A DNA stretch of 64,000 bases from Fundidesulfovibrio agrisoli (GTDB lineage Bacteria; Desulfobacterota; Desulfovibrionia; Desulfovibrionales; Desulfovibrionaceae), in assembly GCF_022808715.1 (NCBI RefSeq), contig NZ_JAKZKX010000001.1:1-64000 (forward strand), written 5' to 3'. Of the stretch, positions 24,975 to 37,749 are shown piece by piece. A model generated the notes under the pieces. It ran no database searches. It was not told where the DNA came from and worked only from the letters and a program-made list of their open reading frames with translations. The first letter of the stretch is position 1. The number at the start of each line of letters is the position of its first letter. Made by a program: the position numbers and the translations under genes.

Positions 24975-25319
24975 CTAGGGCTGCACCGTGTACGGCCCTT
25001 CCTTGGCTTTGAAGTGGGCCTCCAGGGCCTGCATGATGAGCACCTGGGCGGAGAAGGTGGTCTCCTTGGCGGTGGTGCGCAGGTAGGCCGACACGATGCG
25101 CACCAGTTCATCCTCAGACAGGTTCTCGTGCTGGGCGTAGAGCGTGCCCTCGAAGCTGTCGTACACGCCCAGGATATAGCCTCGGGCCGAGCTGTTCTTC
25201 GTGCATTCGCCGGAGTCGAGCTGCTCCATGAGCTGCAGCGGTGTGACGAACTTGGCGCTGGCGGGCGCGGCGGCCAGAAGCAGGCAGAGCAGGGCGCAGG
25301 CAAACATCTTCACGGTCAT
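24975..25319 (-). CDS. exported Rap1a/Tai-like protein
   Basis: A 114-residue secreted protein with a signal peptide (about 1-22, AAAPASA). The mature part follows the Rap1a/Tai pattern: an N-terminal Cys (SGECTKNSS), a GYILGVYDSFEGTLY helix, then NLSEDELVRIVSAYLRTTAKETTFSAQVLIMQALEAHF. Rap1a of Serratia is a type VI secretion immunity protein, but similar proteins occur widely without a partner effector. No T6SS gene is adjacent; a DUF2235 hydrolase, a fold used by some T6SS effectors, lies 17 kb away. Immunity function is not supported here, only the fold resemblance. Confidence 0.65.
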   Translation of the reverse strand: MTVKMFACALLCLLLAAAPASAKFVTPLQLMEQLDSGECTKNSSARGYILGVYDSFEGTLYAQHENLSEDELVRIVSAYLRTTAKETTFSAQVLIMQALEAHFKAKEGPYTVQP

Positions 25320-25392
25320 ATCCCCCCGGCGGCGGTTGCCGCGGGGGGACTATAGCGGAAACCCGGCAAGGCTGGAACACCATTGCCGGGCT

Positions 25393-30386
<4,994 letters not shown>

Positions 30387-30406
30387 GGTGAGGGGTTCTC
30401 CGTTCG

Positions 30407-32503
30407 CTATTGTGGCAGCAGCATGAGCCGCGCGTCGGCGATGATCGCGCGCTCGTTGTTGACCAGCACCGGGCCGAGTTCGGCCTCGTAGATCTCGGGA
30501 AAGTCCAGGGCCATCTGGGAGACGCGGATCACGATGTCCTCCAGGGCCTCGATGTCGACCGGGGCCTGCCCGCGCACGCCCTTGAGCAGCATGTAGGAGT
30601 CGATCTCGCGGATGAGCTGCCTTGCGTCGTGCATGGAGACGGGCGCGAGGCGGTAGCTCACGTCGCCCAGAACGTCGGTGTAGATGCCGGAAAGGCCGAA
30701 ACGCAGCAGGGGGCCGAAGTTGTCGTCGCGCCGGAAGCCGATGGTCACCTCGACCATGTTGTCCGGGGCCTGGGCCTGCACCATGCAGCCGCTCACGTGG
30801 GCGTCGGGCCGGGTGATCTTCACGTGGCCGGTGATGTCCAGGAAGGCCGAGCGCAGTTCCTCGGGGGTGGCGACGCCCGTGGCCACGCCGCCGGCGTCGG
30901 CCTTGTGGGTGATCTGGGGCGAGGCCACCTTGCAGACCACCGGATAGCCGATCTTGGCGGCGGCGGCCAGGGCCTCGTCGGAGGTCCTGGCCAGGATGGC
31001 CTCGGCGGCGGGCAGGTCGTAGGCCTTGAGCACTTCCTGGGCCAGCTCCTCGGGAATCTCGGTCATGCCCTGGGCGCGCACGTCCTTGAGGACGCGGCGG
31101 ACAATGTCCTTGCGGCCCTCCACGCTGGCCATCACCGGGGAGGGGCGGCTCTTGCGCAGGCCGTAGCGGTACATGGCCTCCAGGCTGCGCACAGCCTGCT
31201 CCGGGAAGGTGTAGCAGGGGATCTTGGCTTCCTTGAGGATGGCCACCCCCTCCTCCATGCGGGACTTGCCCATGAAGCAGCACATCACGGGCTTGAGGGT
31301 GCCGTCGGAGGCCTTGACCACGGCCTTGGCCATCTTGGCGGCGTCGGTGAAGGCCGTGGGCGCGATGAGCACCAGCAGCGAATCCACCAGGGGGTCTGCC
31401 AGCAGGGCGGAGACGCTCTTGCGCAGGCGGGAGTCGTCGGCGTCGGCCAGCAGGTCCACGGGGTTGTAGATGCCCGCCGTGGTGGGCAGGCTCTTCTTGA
31501 GCGCCTCCATGGTGCCCGCGGAAAGCTGGGCCATGGCCAGGTGGGACTTCTCCGTGGCGTCGGCGGCCAGGATGGCCGGGCCGCCCGCGTTGGTGACGAT
31601 GGCCAGCCTGGGCCCGGCGGGCAGCGGCTGGGAGGAGAAGGCCTGGGCCAGGTCGAACATTTCGGATATGGTCCTGGCGCGCAGGATGCCCGTCTGGCGG
31701 AAGGCCGCCTCGTAGGCGTGCTCCGAGCCCACCATGGACCCGGTGTGGGAGGACGCGGCCTTGGCCCCCGCGGCGGTGGTGCCTCCCTTGAGCACGATCA
31801 CGGGCTTCTCCCGGGTGATCTTGCGGGCCATGCGCAGGAAGGCCTCGCCGTGCTCGATGTTCTCGATGTAGCCCAGGACGACCTTGGTGTCCGGGTCCTG
31901 CGAGAGGGAGTAGAGCATGTGGGTCTCGTCCACCACGGCCTTGTTGCCCAGGCTCACGAACTTGGAGAACCCGACCGATTCGCCGATGGCCCAGTCCATG
32001 ATGGCGGAGCACAGCGCGCCGGACTGCGAGAAGAAGGCGATGTCCCCGCGCTTGGGGAAGCCCGGGGCGAAGGAGGCGTTGAGCCCGTCGGCGGTGGAGA
32101 GCACGCCCAGGCAGTTGGGGCCGATGAGGGCGATGTCGTTGTCGTGGCAGATGCGGGCGACCTCGGCCTCGATCTTCCAGCCTTCCCGGCCGGACTCGCG
32201 GTACCCGGCGGAGACGACCACCGCGGCGCGCAGCCTGTGCGGCACAAGGGACTTGAGCACCCCGGGCACGGCGTCGCGCGGAACGGCCAGCACGGCCAGG
32301 TCCAGCGAGGGGGGCAGCTTGGAGATGTCGGTGACGATGGTGTGGCCCAGGATGGTGCCGGGCTTTGGATTGACGGGGAAGAGCTCCCCCTTGAAGCCGG
32401 CCTCGATCATGTTCTGGAAGATGGTGTGACCGATCTTTCCGGGAGACCTGGATGCGCCGATGACGGCCACGGTTTTCGGGCTGAAAAGCGCGTCAAGGTG
32501 CAT
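30407..32503 (-). CDS. acetate-CoA ligase (ADP-forming), fused alpha/beta
   Basis: A 698-residue enzyme converting acetyl-CoA + ADP + Pi to acetate + CoA + ATP. The alpha part has a CoA-binding Rossmann domain (KTVAVIGASRSPGKIGHTIFQNM), succinyl-CoA-ligase-like domains with IGPNCLGV and FFSQSGAL, and the phospho-His loop ASSHTGSMVG. The C-terminal beta part is an ATP-grasp_5 domain (AAKIGYPVVCKVASPQITHKADAGGVATGV). First gene of an operon with the Pta-like protein (20-base gap) and PFOR, giving pyruvate -> acetyl-CoA -> acetate with substrate-level ATP. ATG 32503 is preferred because GGAG lies just upstream; an in-frame GTG at 32515 overlaps it. The leader carries a terminator-like hairpin. 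Confidence 0.92.
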   Translation of the reverse strand: MHLDALFSPKTVAVIGASRSPGKIGHTIFQNMIEAGFKGELFPVNPKPGTILGHTIVTDISKLPPSLDLAVLAVPRDAVPGVLKSLVPHRLRAAVVVSAGYRESGREGWKIEAEVARICHDNDIALIGPNCLGVLSTADGLNASFAPGFPKRGDIAFFSQSGALCSAIMDWAIGESVGFSKFVSLGNKAVVDETHMLYSLSQDPDTKVVLGYIENIEHGEAFLRMARKITREKPVIVLKGGTTAAGAKAASSHTGSMVGSEHAYEAAFRQTGILRARTISEMFDLAQAFSSQPLPAGPRLAIVTNAGGPAILAADATEKSHLAMAQLSAGTMEALKKSLPTTAGIYNPVDLLADADDSRLRKSVSALLADPLVDSLLVLIAPTAFTDAAKMAKAVVKASDGTLKPVMCCFMGKSRMEEGVAILKEAKIPCYTFPEQAVRSLEAMYRYGLRKSRPSPVMASVEGRKDIVRRVLKDVRAQGMTEIPEELAQEVLKAYDLPAAEAILARTSDEALAAAAKIGYPVVCKVASPQITHKADAGGVATGVATPEELRSAFLDITGHVKITRPDAHVSGCMVQAQAPDNMVEVTIGFRRDDNFGPLLRFGLSGIYTDVLGDVSYRLAPVSMHDARQLIREIDSYMLLKGVRGQAPVDIEALEDIVIRVSQMALDFPEIYEAELGPVLVNNERAIIADARLMLLPQ

Positions 32504-32551
32504 CCGTTTCTCCACAAGGCTGGGCGAGGCCCAGGAAATACCAGTTGGTTA

Positions 32552-32589
32552 GAAAAAAGCGGCCGCCTTGTCCCCCCGGCGAAACCGCT
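32552..32589 (-). terminator. terminator-like hairpin in the leader of the acetate/PFOR operon (possible attenuator)
   Basis: On the plus strand AGCGG (32558-32562) pairs with CCGCT (32585-32589), and CGCC (32564-32567) with GGCG (32578-32581). On the minus strand the hairpin ends in TTTTTT. It lies about 50 bases before the start codon, so it would stop transcription before the coding region. A second hairpin, TTCGGC/GCCGAA (32589-32605), abuts it, and the segment between (CGAA/TTCG) could pair alternatively. Function is inferred. Confidence 0.5.
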
Positions 32590-32676
32590 TCGGCTGATGG
32601 CCGAAAAAAACTAATACAACTTCCGTTCCATTATGCCTAAAGTCGTGATATCGGTAGCTTACGATGAAAAACCGTT

Positions 32677-32754
32677 GTCCGGTTCGCCGGATTGAGTCCG
32701 TTAGTCCGGTTATTCGGACGGTCGCATGGGGAGAATCCGTCCGGTAGTTCGGAC
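32677..32754. promoter_or_regulatory. three related inverted repeats between the acetate operon and ndh
   Basis: GTCCGGTTATTCGGAC (32704-32719) and GTCCGGTAGTTCGGAC (32739-32754) share the form GTCCG-N6-CGGAC. A looser copy, GTCCGGTTCGCCGGAT, lies at 32677-32692, and a half-site GTCCG at 32696. They sit in the promoter region shared by the divergent ADP-forming synthetase operon and NDH-2. They look like operators of a dimeric regulator that I cannot name. Confidence 0.6.
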
Positions 32755-32845
32755 AGCGGCTGGCGGGCTGGCCGCATTCTATGCCCCAAGTGTGGGGGGG
32801 CGTCAATGACGCCGGGAAACAGCGTCAATGCTGGGAGGAGGAGGC

Positions 32846-34141
32846 ATGCCGAAGACCGGGTGCGGCAGGAAGACCGTGGTGGTGGCTGGGGCCGGTTTCG
32901 GCGGCCTCTGGGCGGCCAAAACCCTGGCCGGAGCGGGGGTGGACGTGGTTCTGGTGGACAGGCACAACTTCCACACCTTTTTGCCCCTGCTCTATCAGGT
33001 CGCGGCGGCCGAACTGGAGCCCAGCCAGGTGGCCTACCCCGTGCGCGGGGTGTTCAGGCGCCACCGCAACGTGCGGGTGGCCCTGGGGCAGGTTCTCGGG
33101 ATAGATTTCGAGAACCGCGCCCTGCTCACCGACGGCCCGCCCATTCCCTATGACTGCCTGATCCTGGCGCTGGGAAGCCAGACCAACTTCTTCGGCGTGG
33201 AGGGCGCGCCCGAGCATTGCTTCGGGCTCAAGAGCCTGGAGGAGGGCATCGCCCTGCGCAACCACATCATGCGCATGTTCGAGCAGGCCTCCCTCACGGA
33301 CGACCCGGCCCTGCAACGCGAACTGCTAACCTTCGCGGTGGCCGGGGGCGGCCCCACGGGCGTGGAGTTCGCCGGAGCCCTGGCGGAGCTCATCCGCGGG
33401 CCGGTGGCCAAGGATTTCCCCCTGCTGAACCTGAGCCAGGCCCGCGTGGTGCTGGTGGAGGCTGGCCAGAAGGTGCTGGGGCCCTTTGACGAGTCGCAGC
33501 AGCGCTACGCCCTGAACACCCTGGGCCGCAAAGGGGTGGAGGTGCATCTTGGGGCCGTGGTTTCAAAAGTGGGGCCCGACAGGGTGGACTTCAAGGACGG
33601 CAGCTCCCTGCCCACGCGCACCGTGGTCTGGGCGGCGGGCGTCAGCGGGCCGGACGCGGCCCGGGATCTTGGGCTGGAGGTCGGCCCCGGCGGGCGCATC
33701 CCCGTGGGCGAGACCCTGCAGGTCCGCTCCCACCCTGAAATCTTCGTGGTGGGGGACATGTCCTGGTTCGAGGGGCCGGGCGGCGCGCTGCCCATGCTGG
33801 CCCCCGTGGCCATGGACCAGGGGCGCGCGGCCGCAAGAAACGCCCTGCGGCTGCTCGAAGGCAAAAAGCTCAAGCCGTTCCGCTATCGCAGCAAGGGGAT
33901 CATGGCCACCGTGGGCCGCTCGGCGGCGGTGGCCAGCCTGGGGAGGCTTCGCATCATGGGCTTCGGGGCCTGGGCCGTCTGGCTTTTCGTGCACCTGATG
34001 ATGCTCATCGGCTTCCGCAACAGGCTGGCGGTGCTCATCAACTGGGCTTGGGACTACCTGTTCTTCGAGCGCTCCGTGCGCCTGATCATCCCCGCGAGGT
34101 CCAGGAAGGCGCGGGAGGCCGAAAAGGCGGACGCGGAATAA
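32846..34141 (+). CDS. ndh: type II NADH dehydrogenase / FAD-dependent oxidoreductase
   Basis: A 431-residue NDH-2 family flavoprotein. The N-terminal FAD-binding GxGxxG (VVVAGAGFGGLWAAKTL) is followed by LPLLYQVAAAELEP, typical of NDH-2, a second dinucleotide motif for NADH (AVAGGGPTGVEFAGAL), the FAD-contacting VFVVGDMS-type motif (IFVVGDMSWFEG), and a C-terminal amphipathic/hydrophobic region (AWAVWLFVHLMMLIGFRNRLAVLINWAWDYLFF) for membrane attachment. NDH-2 passes electrons from NADH to quinone without pumping protons. ATG 32846 has an excellent GGAGGAGG just upstream; an ATG at 32828 is less likely. Divergent from the acetate/PFOR operon with shared inverted repeats between. Confidence 0.92.
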   Translation: MPKTGCGRKTVVVAGAGFGGLWAAKTLAGAGVDVVLVDRHNFHTFLPLLYQVAAAELEPSQVAYPVRGVFRRHRNVRVALGQVLGIDFENRALLTDGPPIPYDCLILALGSQTNFFGVEGAPEHCFGLKSLEEGIALRNHIMRMFEQASLTDDPALQRELLTFAVAGGGPTGVEFAGALAELIRGPVAKDFPLLNLSQARVVLVEAGQKVLGPFDESQQRYALNTLGRKGVEVHLGAVVSKVGPDRVDFKDGSSLPTRTVVWAAGVSGPDAARDLGLEVGPGGRIPVGETLQVRSHPEIFVVGDMSWFEGPGGALPMLAPVAMDQGRAAARNALRLLEGKKLKPFRYRSKGIMATVGRSAAVASLGRLRIMGFGAWAVWLFVHLMMLIGFRNRLAVLINWAWDYLFFERSVRLIIPARSRKAREAEKADAE

Positions 34142-34176
34142 ACCGTGGAAGGGCAGGGCGGGCGCTAGGGGGCCAA

Positions 34177-34557
34177 TCAGGCCGGTTTGGGCAGGGTGAG
34201 CCCGGGCAGGGTCAGCGGGGTGCGCTGCGCCTTGCGCTTGCGGCGCTCGAAAATCTCCGGGCGTGAGCCCAGGCGGAAGCGCCACAAGGGGCAGGGCTCG
34301 AAGGGGGCGCGGCAGTTGGGTGAGGCGGCGCAGGAGCGCACGCCCTCGCGGTCCCCGCTGCAGATCAGGCACTGCCTGCGGATGGCGCGCACGGGGGGCC
34401 TGTCGGTGTCTTCCGCGTCGGCCATGCGGAAGCAGTGCAGGGGGCAGCCGATGGCGCCGCATTCGGCCACGAGCTGGTAGGAGCCGCCCATGCAGGCCAC
34501 GCAGAACTTGCGGATGGACTCGAGAGCGCCGAGTTTGCGCGTGGTCGTGCCGCTCAT
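34177..34557 (-). CDS. Cys-rich protein with a duplicated putative zinc module
   Basis: A 126-residue protein with no family I can name. Two related cysteine modules follow one another: CVACMGGSYQLVAECGAIGC..LHCFRM (about 19-45) and CLICSGDREGVRSCAASPNC...CPLWRFRLG (about 63-97). Each begins CxxC, then C about 10 residues later, another after 4, and a final Cys-Pro-Leu or His-Cys region followed by (C/R)FR. The pattern suggests two zinc (or Fe-S) sites formed by internal duplication. The C-terminus is basic (RRKRKAQR). A strong GGGAGGG Shine-Dalgarno precedes ATG 34557. It is convergent with ndh, 35 bases apart. Confidence 0.82.
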   Translation of the reverse strand: MSGTTTRKLGALESIRKFCVACMGGSYQLVAECGAIGCPLHCFRMADAEDTDRPPVRAIRRQCLICSGDREGVRSCAASPNCRAPFEPCPLWRFRLGSRPEIFERRKRKAQRTPLTLPGLTLPKPA

Positions 34558-34674
34558 GTGCCCTCCCGTGAAAATGTTTCGATCCGAGCCGGATTGCGCC
34601 TCAGCGGCGCAGGATATGCTCCCTGTGAGCCTTCCGGCCCTAAATTGCAAGAGGCAGCTTCCGATAAGTGGGAC

Positions 34675-34962
34675 ATGAAAAAGGAAAAAGCCATGAGATC
34701 CGCTTTCGCCGCCCTGTTTCTCGTTCCGGCTCTGGCCTTGTTCTGCGGCCCCGCGGCCAACGGGTTCGCGGCCTCGTCCGAGAGCGAGAAGGAGCGGCGC
34801 GTGGCCGAGCAGTACCGCCAGTGCATCGAAGCCTGCCGGAAGCACTCGCCCAAGCCGGGCAACACCCAGGCGGACTGGACGCGCGAGATCCGGGAGGAGG
34901 CCCGCGTCGACGCCTGCGAGCACCACTGCGACCGGCTGATGATGCGCGGCTTCAGGAAATAG
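34675..34962 (+). CDS. small exported protein with twin CX3C motif
   Basis: A 95-residue protein. A signal peptide ends near ANGFAA (about 33). The mature part is a charged helical hairpin with two CX3C motifs, CIEAC (about 50) and CEHHC (about 84). Twin CX3C helices usually pair by two disulfides, as in small coiled-helix proteins; in a periplasmic protein that is plausible. No family is recognised. ATG 34675 or 34693 could be the start; both keep the signal sequence. It is divergent from the Cys-rich gene. Confidence 0.75.
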   Translation: MKKEKAMRSAFAALFLVPALALFCGPAANGFAASSESEKERRVAEQYRQCIEACRKHSPKPGNTQADWTREIREEARVDACEHHCDRLMMRGFRK

Positions 34963-35062
34963 CTGGATCTGTCGATGCTGGCGGATTCCGTCGCGTACAA
35001 ATGAATCGACTTGTGCTTGTAAAAACTGTATAAGAAATAATCTCATTACAGGCGTAGTCACC

Positions 35063-36856
35063 ATGTCCGTCACCCACCCCGCGATAACCAGCCCGCGCTC
35101 ACGAACCATCCTCAAAGACATCCTCACTCAAGGGCTCGTCAGCATCCGCTCCGGCGCGACTCTGGGCAGCGCCCTGGAGCAGATGCACAAGGAGCGCATC
35201 AGCGCCCTGGTATGTCTGAACCGGGGCCGGCCTGTGGGCATCCTCACCGAGAGGGGAGCCCTCACCGCCCTGGCCGGGGCCGGGCAGGACGGCTTGAAAC
35301 GTCCGTTGAGCGAGATCATGACGTCTCCGGTGTGCACCGCTGGAGAAGATACGCCCGTACACGAGGCTTTCAGCCTATTGCTGAACAAAGGCATCCGGCA
35401 CCTCGTGGTTGTGGACGCCAAAGACCGTGCTGTGGGCATGGTCACCCAGACCAACATGGTCCAGCACCTGGGTGTGGAATACTTCGTGGAGGTCAAGCGC
35501 GTGGGCCAGATCATGACGCGCGCCCTGGCGACTCTTTCCACGGAGGCGAATCTGTCCGAAACCATGGAGCTGATGATCCGGGGGCCGTTCAGTTGCGTGG
35601 TGGCTGTTTCCGGCGGCAAGCCGGAGGGCATTCTCACTGAGCGGGACATGGTCGGGCTGCTTTCCGGCCGCCTGGACCTGAAAGCCACGCTGCTGGGACA
35701 GGCCATGTCCCGACCGGTGGTCTGCGTGGACGAGGATACCTCGGTGCACAACGCCGCGGCCATGATGAGCCGGAAGAAGATCCGCAGGCTCGTTGTGGTG
35801 GACGGCGCTGGCGAGGTGCGCGGCCTGCTGACCCAGTCCGACATCGTCAAGGGGATGGAGGCGCGCTATGTCGAGATGCTGCGCGAGGTCATCCGCGAAA
35901 AGGACGAGATGCTGCGGGAGGCCGTGGGCGAGGCGGCCCGGAAATCCATCTATCTTGACAGTATTCTCAATTCCTCCATGGACCTGGGCATAGCCGCCAG
36001 TGAAGGAAACACGCTGGCCTTCGTCAACCAGGCCGCGCGCAGGATGCTCTCCCTGCCCGAGGGCGAGGGGATAGGACAGGATCTGCTGGGGCTGCACCGG
36101 GCCTTGGGGGTGACGGCCCGGAGTTTCAGGAAGATCCTCGCCGACGCCAAACGCGGCAAGGAGCACAGCTTCTGCATCCAGCTAGGCAGCACGAAAGGCA
36201 TGCGCTATCTTGAGGGGCGGGTGGCCGGCATTCGCGGGGGCGGAAACCAGGCCGAGGGCTTCCTGCTGACGTTGCAGGACGTGACCGAGAAGCGCACCGC
36301 CGAGGAGACCATCAGGCGCATGGCCTACCATGACGCGCTCACCGGCCTGCCCAACCGCTTCCTGGTGGCGGACAGGCTGGAGCAGGGCCTGGCCCAGGCC
36401 AGGCGCAAGGGCTGCCTGCTGGCCGTGATGCTGCTGGACCTGGACGGTTTCAAGCAGATCAACGACACGCTGGGGCACAACATCGGGGACCAGCTGCTTC
36501 AGGCCGTGGCTGGCCGTCTGGGCGCGCTGCTGCGCAAGTCGGACACGGTGGGCCGTATGGGCGGAGACGAATTCCTGGTCATCCTGCCCGAGGTCAAGAC
36601 CCCCGAGGGAGCGGCCGCCGTGGCGGGAAAGATGCTGGGCGCCGTGTTCGAGACGTACGCCATCGACGGGCATACGCTCAAGCTCTCCACCAGCATCGGC
36701 GTGGCCTTCTATCCCTGGGACGGCTCCGACGCCACGACCCTGATCCAGAAAGCCGACATGGCCATGTATGCCGCCAAGGACGCCGGGCGCAACGCCTTCC
36801 GCTTCGCCAGATCCGGCCCGGACGGACAGCCTGACGCGAACCCGCCGTCGCCTTGA
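35063..36856 (+). CDS. diguanylate cyclase with four CBS domains and a PAS-like domain
   Basis: A 597-residue soluble signalling protein. Four CBS motifs form two Bateman modules (about 15-270: ALVCLNRGRPVGILTERG, GIRHLVVVDAKDRAVGMVTQTNM, CVVAVSGGKPEGILTERDM, IRRLVVVDGAGEVRGLLTQSDI). A short helix and a PAS-like domain (about 300-420) follow, then GGDEF (about 430-585) with the active motif GGDEF at 500-504 and an upstream RxxD inhibition site (RKSD). It should make c-di-GMP, with CBS modules reading adenine nucleotides or similar ligands as in other Bateman proteins. No transmembrane segment is seen. Its target is unknown. Confidence 0.93.
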   Translation: MSVTHPAITSPRSRTILKDILTQGLVSIRSGATLGSALEQMHKERISALVCLNRGRPVGILTERGALTALAGAGQDGLKRPLSEIMTSPVCTAGEDTPVHEAFSLLLNKGIRHLVVVDAKDRAVGMVTQTNMVQHLGVEYFVEVKRVGQIMTRALATLSTEANLSETMELMIRGPFSCVVAVSGGKPEGILTERDMVGLLSGRLDLKATLLGQAMSRPVVCVDEDTSVHNAAAMMSRKKIRRLVVVDGAGEVRGLLTQSDIVKGMEARYVEMLREVIREKDEMLREAVGEAARKSIYLDSILNSSMDLGIAASEGNTLAFVNQAARRMLSLPEGEGIGQDLLGLHRALGVTARSFRKILADAKRGKEHSFCIQLGSTKGMRYLEGRVAGIRGGGNQAEGFLLTLQDVTEKRTAEETIRRMAYHDALTGLPNRFLVADRLEQGLAQARRKGCLLAVMLLDLDGFKQINDTLGHNIGDQLLQAVAGRLGALLRKSDTVGRMGGDEFLVILPEVKTPEGAAAVAGKMLGAVFETYAIDGHTLKLSTSIGVAFYPWDGSDATTLIQKADMAMYAAKDAGRNAFRFARSGPDGQPDANPPSP

Positions 36857-36883
36857 GCCGGCAGTCCGCCCAAGAAACAACAA

Positions 36884-36918
36884 CGGCCCGGCGCGCATCC
36901 TCGGATGCGGCCGGGCCG
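36884..36918. terminator. long hairpin terminator between the convergent cyclase and mlaA
   Basis: CGGCCCGGC (36884-36892) pairs with 36910-36918 and CGCATCC (36894-36900) with 36903-36909, with a single bulge and a two-base loop. On the minus strand it is followed by TTGTTGTTTCTT, which suits termination of the mla operon. The plus-strand tail is weak. Confidence 0.78.
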
Positions 36919-36943
36919 GATTCGTTGTGGGTCGGTCGGCGGG

Positions 36944-37738
36944 TCAGGGCGCGGTCGTGGCCGCCTCGGACGTCTTATGGCCGCCGAAGACCGGGTTGGA
37001 GCGCCTTGCGTCCTCGATGACCTTGGCGCGCAGTTGGACGTAGGCGTCGCGGGCGGCGGTGTAGGGCTCGATGGAGGAGCGCTTGAGCTCCTCGTAGATG
37101 TCGATCATCTCGGGGAAGCGGTTCACGCGGCCAGCGCCGGAGATCGCCAAGGTAAGCACGATGGGCGTGTTCAGGTAGGTCGTGGGTTGGGCGGCCACGT
37201 CCCCGGCCATGCCGATGCCGTCGCGCAGGGAGGAGGGGCCGAGCACCGGCAGCACGAGGTAGAACCCGTGCCCGAAGCCCCACACGCCCAGGGTCTGCCC
37301 GAAGTCGAGCTTTTGCGGGCCCATGTCCGGCTTGGAGGCGGCCAGGTCGTAGAGGCCGCCCAGGCCGAAGGTGGAGTTGATGAGGAACCTGCCCAATTCC
37401 CGCGAAGCCATGTCCGGCCGGAGCTGGAGCACGGCGTTGACGAAGCGGACCGGGAACAGGAAGTTGGAGTAGGCGTTCTCGATGCGGTCCCTGCCGTACT
37501 TGGGCAGCACCCGGGTGTAGACCGCGCTGAAGGGCTTGCCCACGCCCATGTACAGGGTGTCGTTGAAGGCGAACCAGAAGCGGTTCCAAGGCTCGATGGG
37601 GTCGGCAACCACAGGCCCGAAGTCGTCGGCGGGGTCGGCTGCGGCAGCGGGGGCCGCCTTCTTTGAGGCGCACCCGGCAAGGCCGGCGAAGGCCGCGAGC
37701 AGCAGCACAATGACGAGGAAGCGTTTGCCGTCGAGCAT
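36944..37738 (-). CDS. mlaA: MlaA (VacJ) outer-membrane lipid asymmetry lipoprotein
   Basis: A 264-residue lipoprotein. A signal peptide with lipobox (LAGC, Cys23) is followed by the MlaA domain: DPIEPWNRFWFAFNDTLY, RFLINSTFGLGGLYDLA, QTLGVWGFGHGFYLVLPVLGPSSLRDGIG. MlaA removes mislocalised phospholipids from the outer leaflet of the outer membrane and passes them to MlaC. It is the last gene of the methyltransferase-mlaE-D-C-A operon, 11 bases after mlaC, and is followed by a strong terminator. Confidence 0.94.
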   Translation of the reverse strand: MLDGKRFLVIVLLLAAFAGLAGCASKKAAPAAAADPADDFGPVVADPIEPWNRFWFAFNDTLYMGVGKPFSAVYTRVLPKYGRDRIENAYSNFLFPVRFVNAVLQLRPDMASRELGRFLINSTFGLGGLYDLAASKPDMGPQKLDFGQTLGVWGFGHGFYLVLPVLGPSSLRDGIGMAGDVAAQPTTYLNTPIVLTLAISGAGRVNRFPEMIDIYEELKRSSIEPYTAARDAYVQLRAKVIEDARRSNPVFGGHKTSEAATTAP

Positions 37739-37749
37739 CTTGAAGACCC

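Noticed and set aside
24975-25319. Rap1a-like protein as proof of a type VI immunity locus
   Set aside because: No T6SS or effector gene is adjacent; the family is widespread without such partners.
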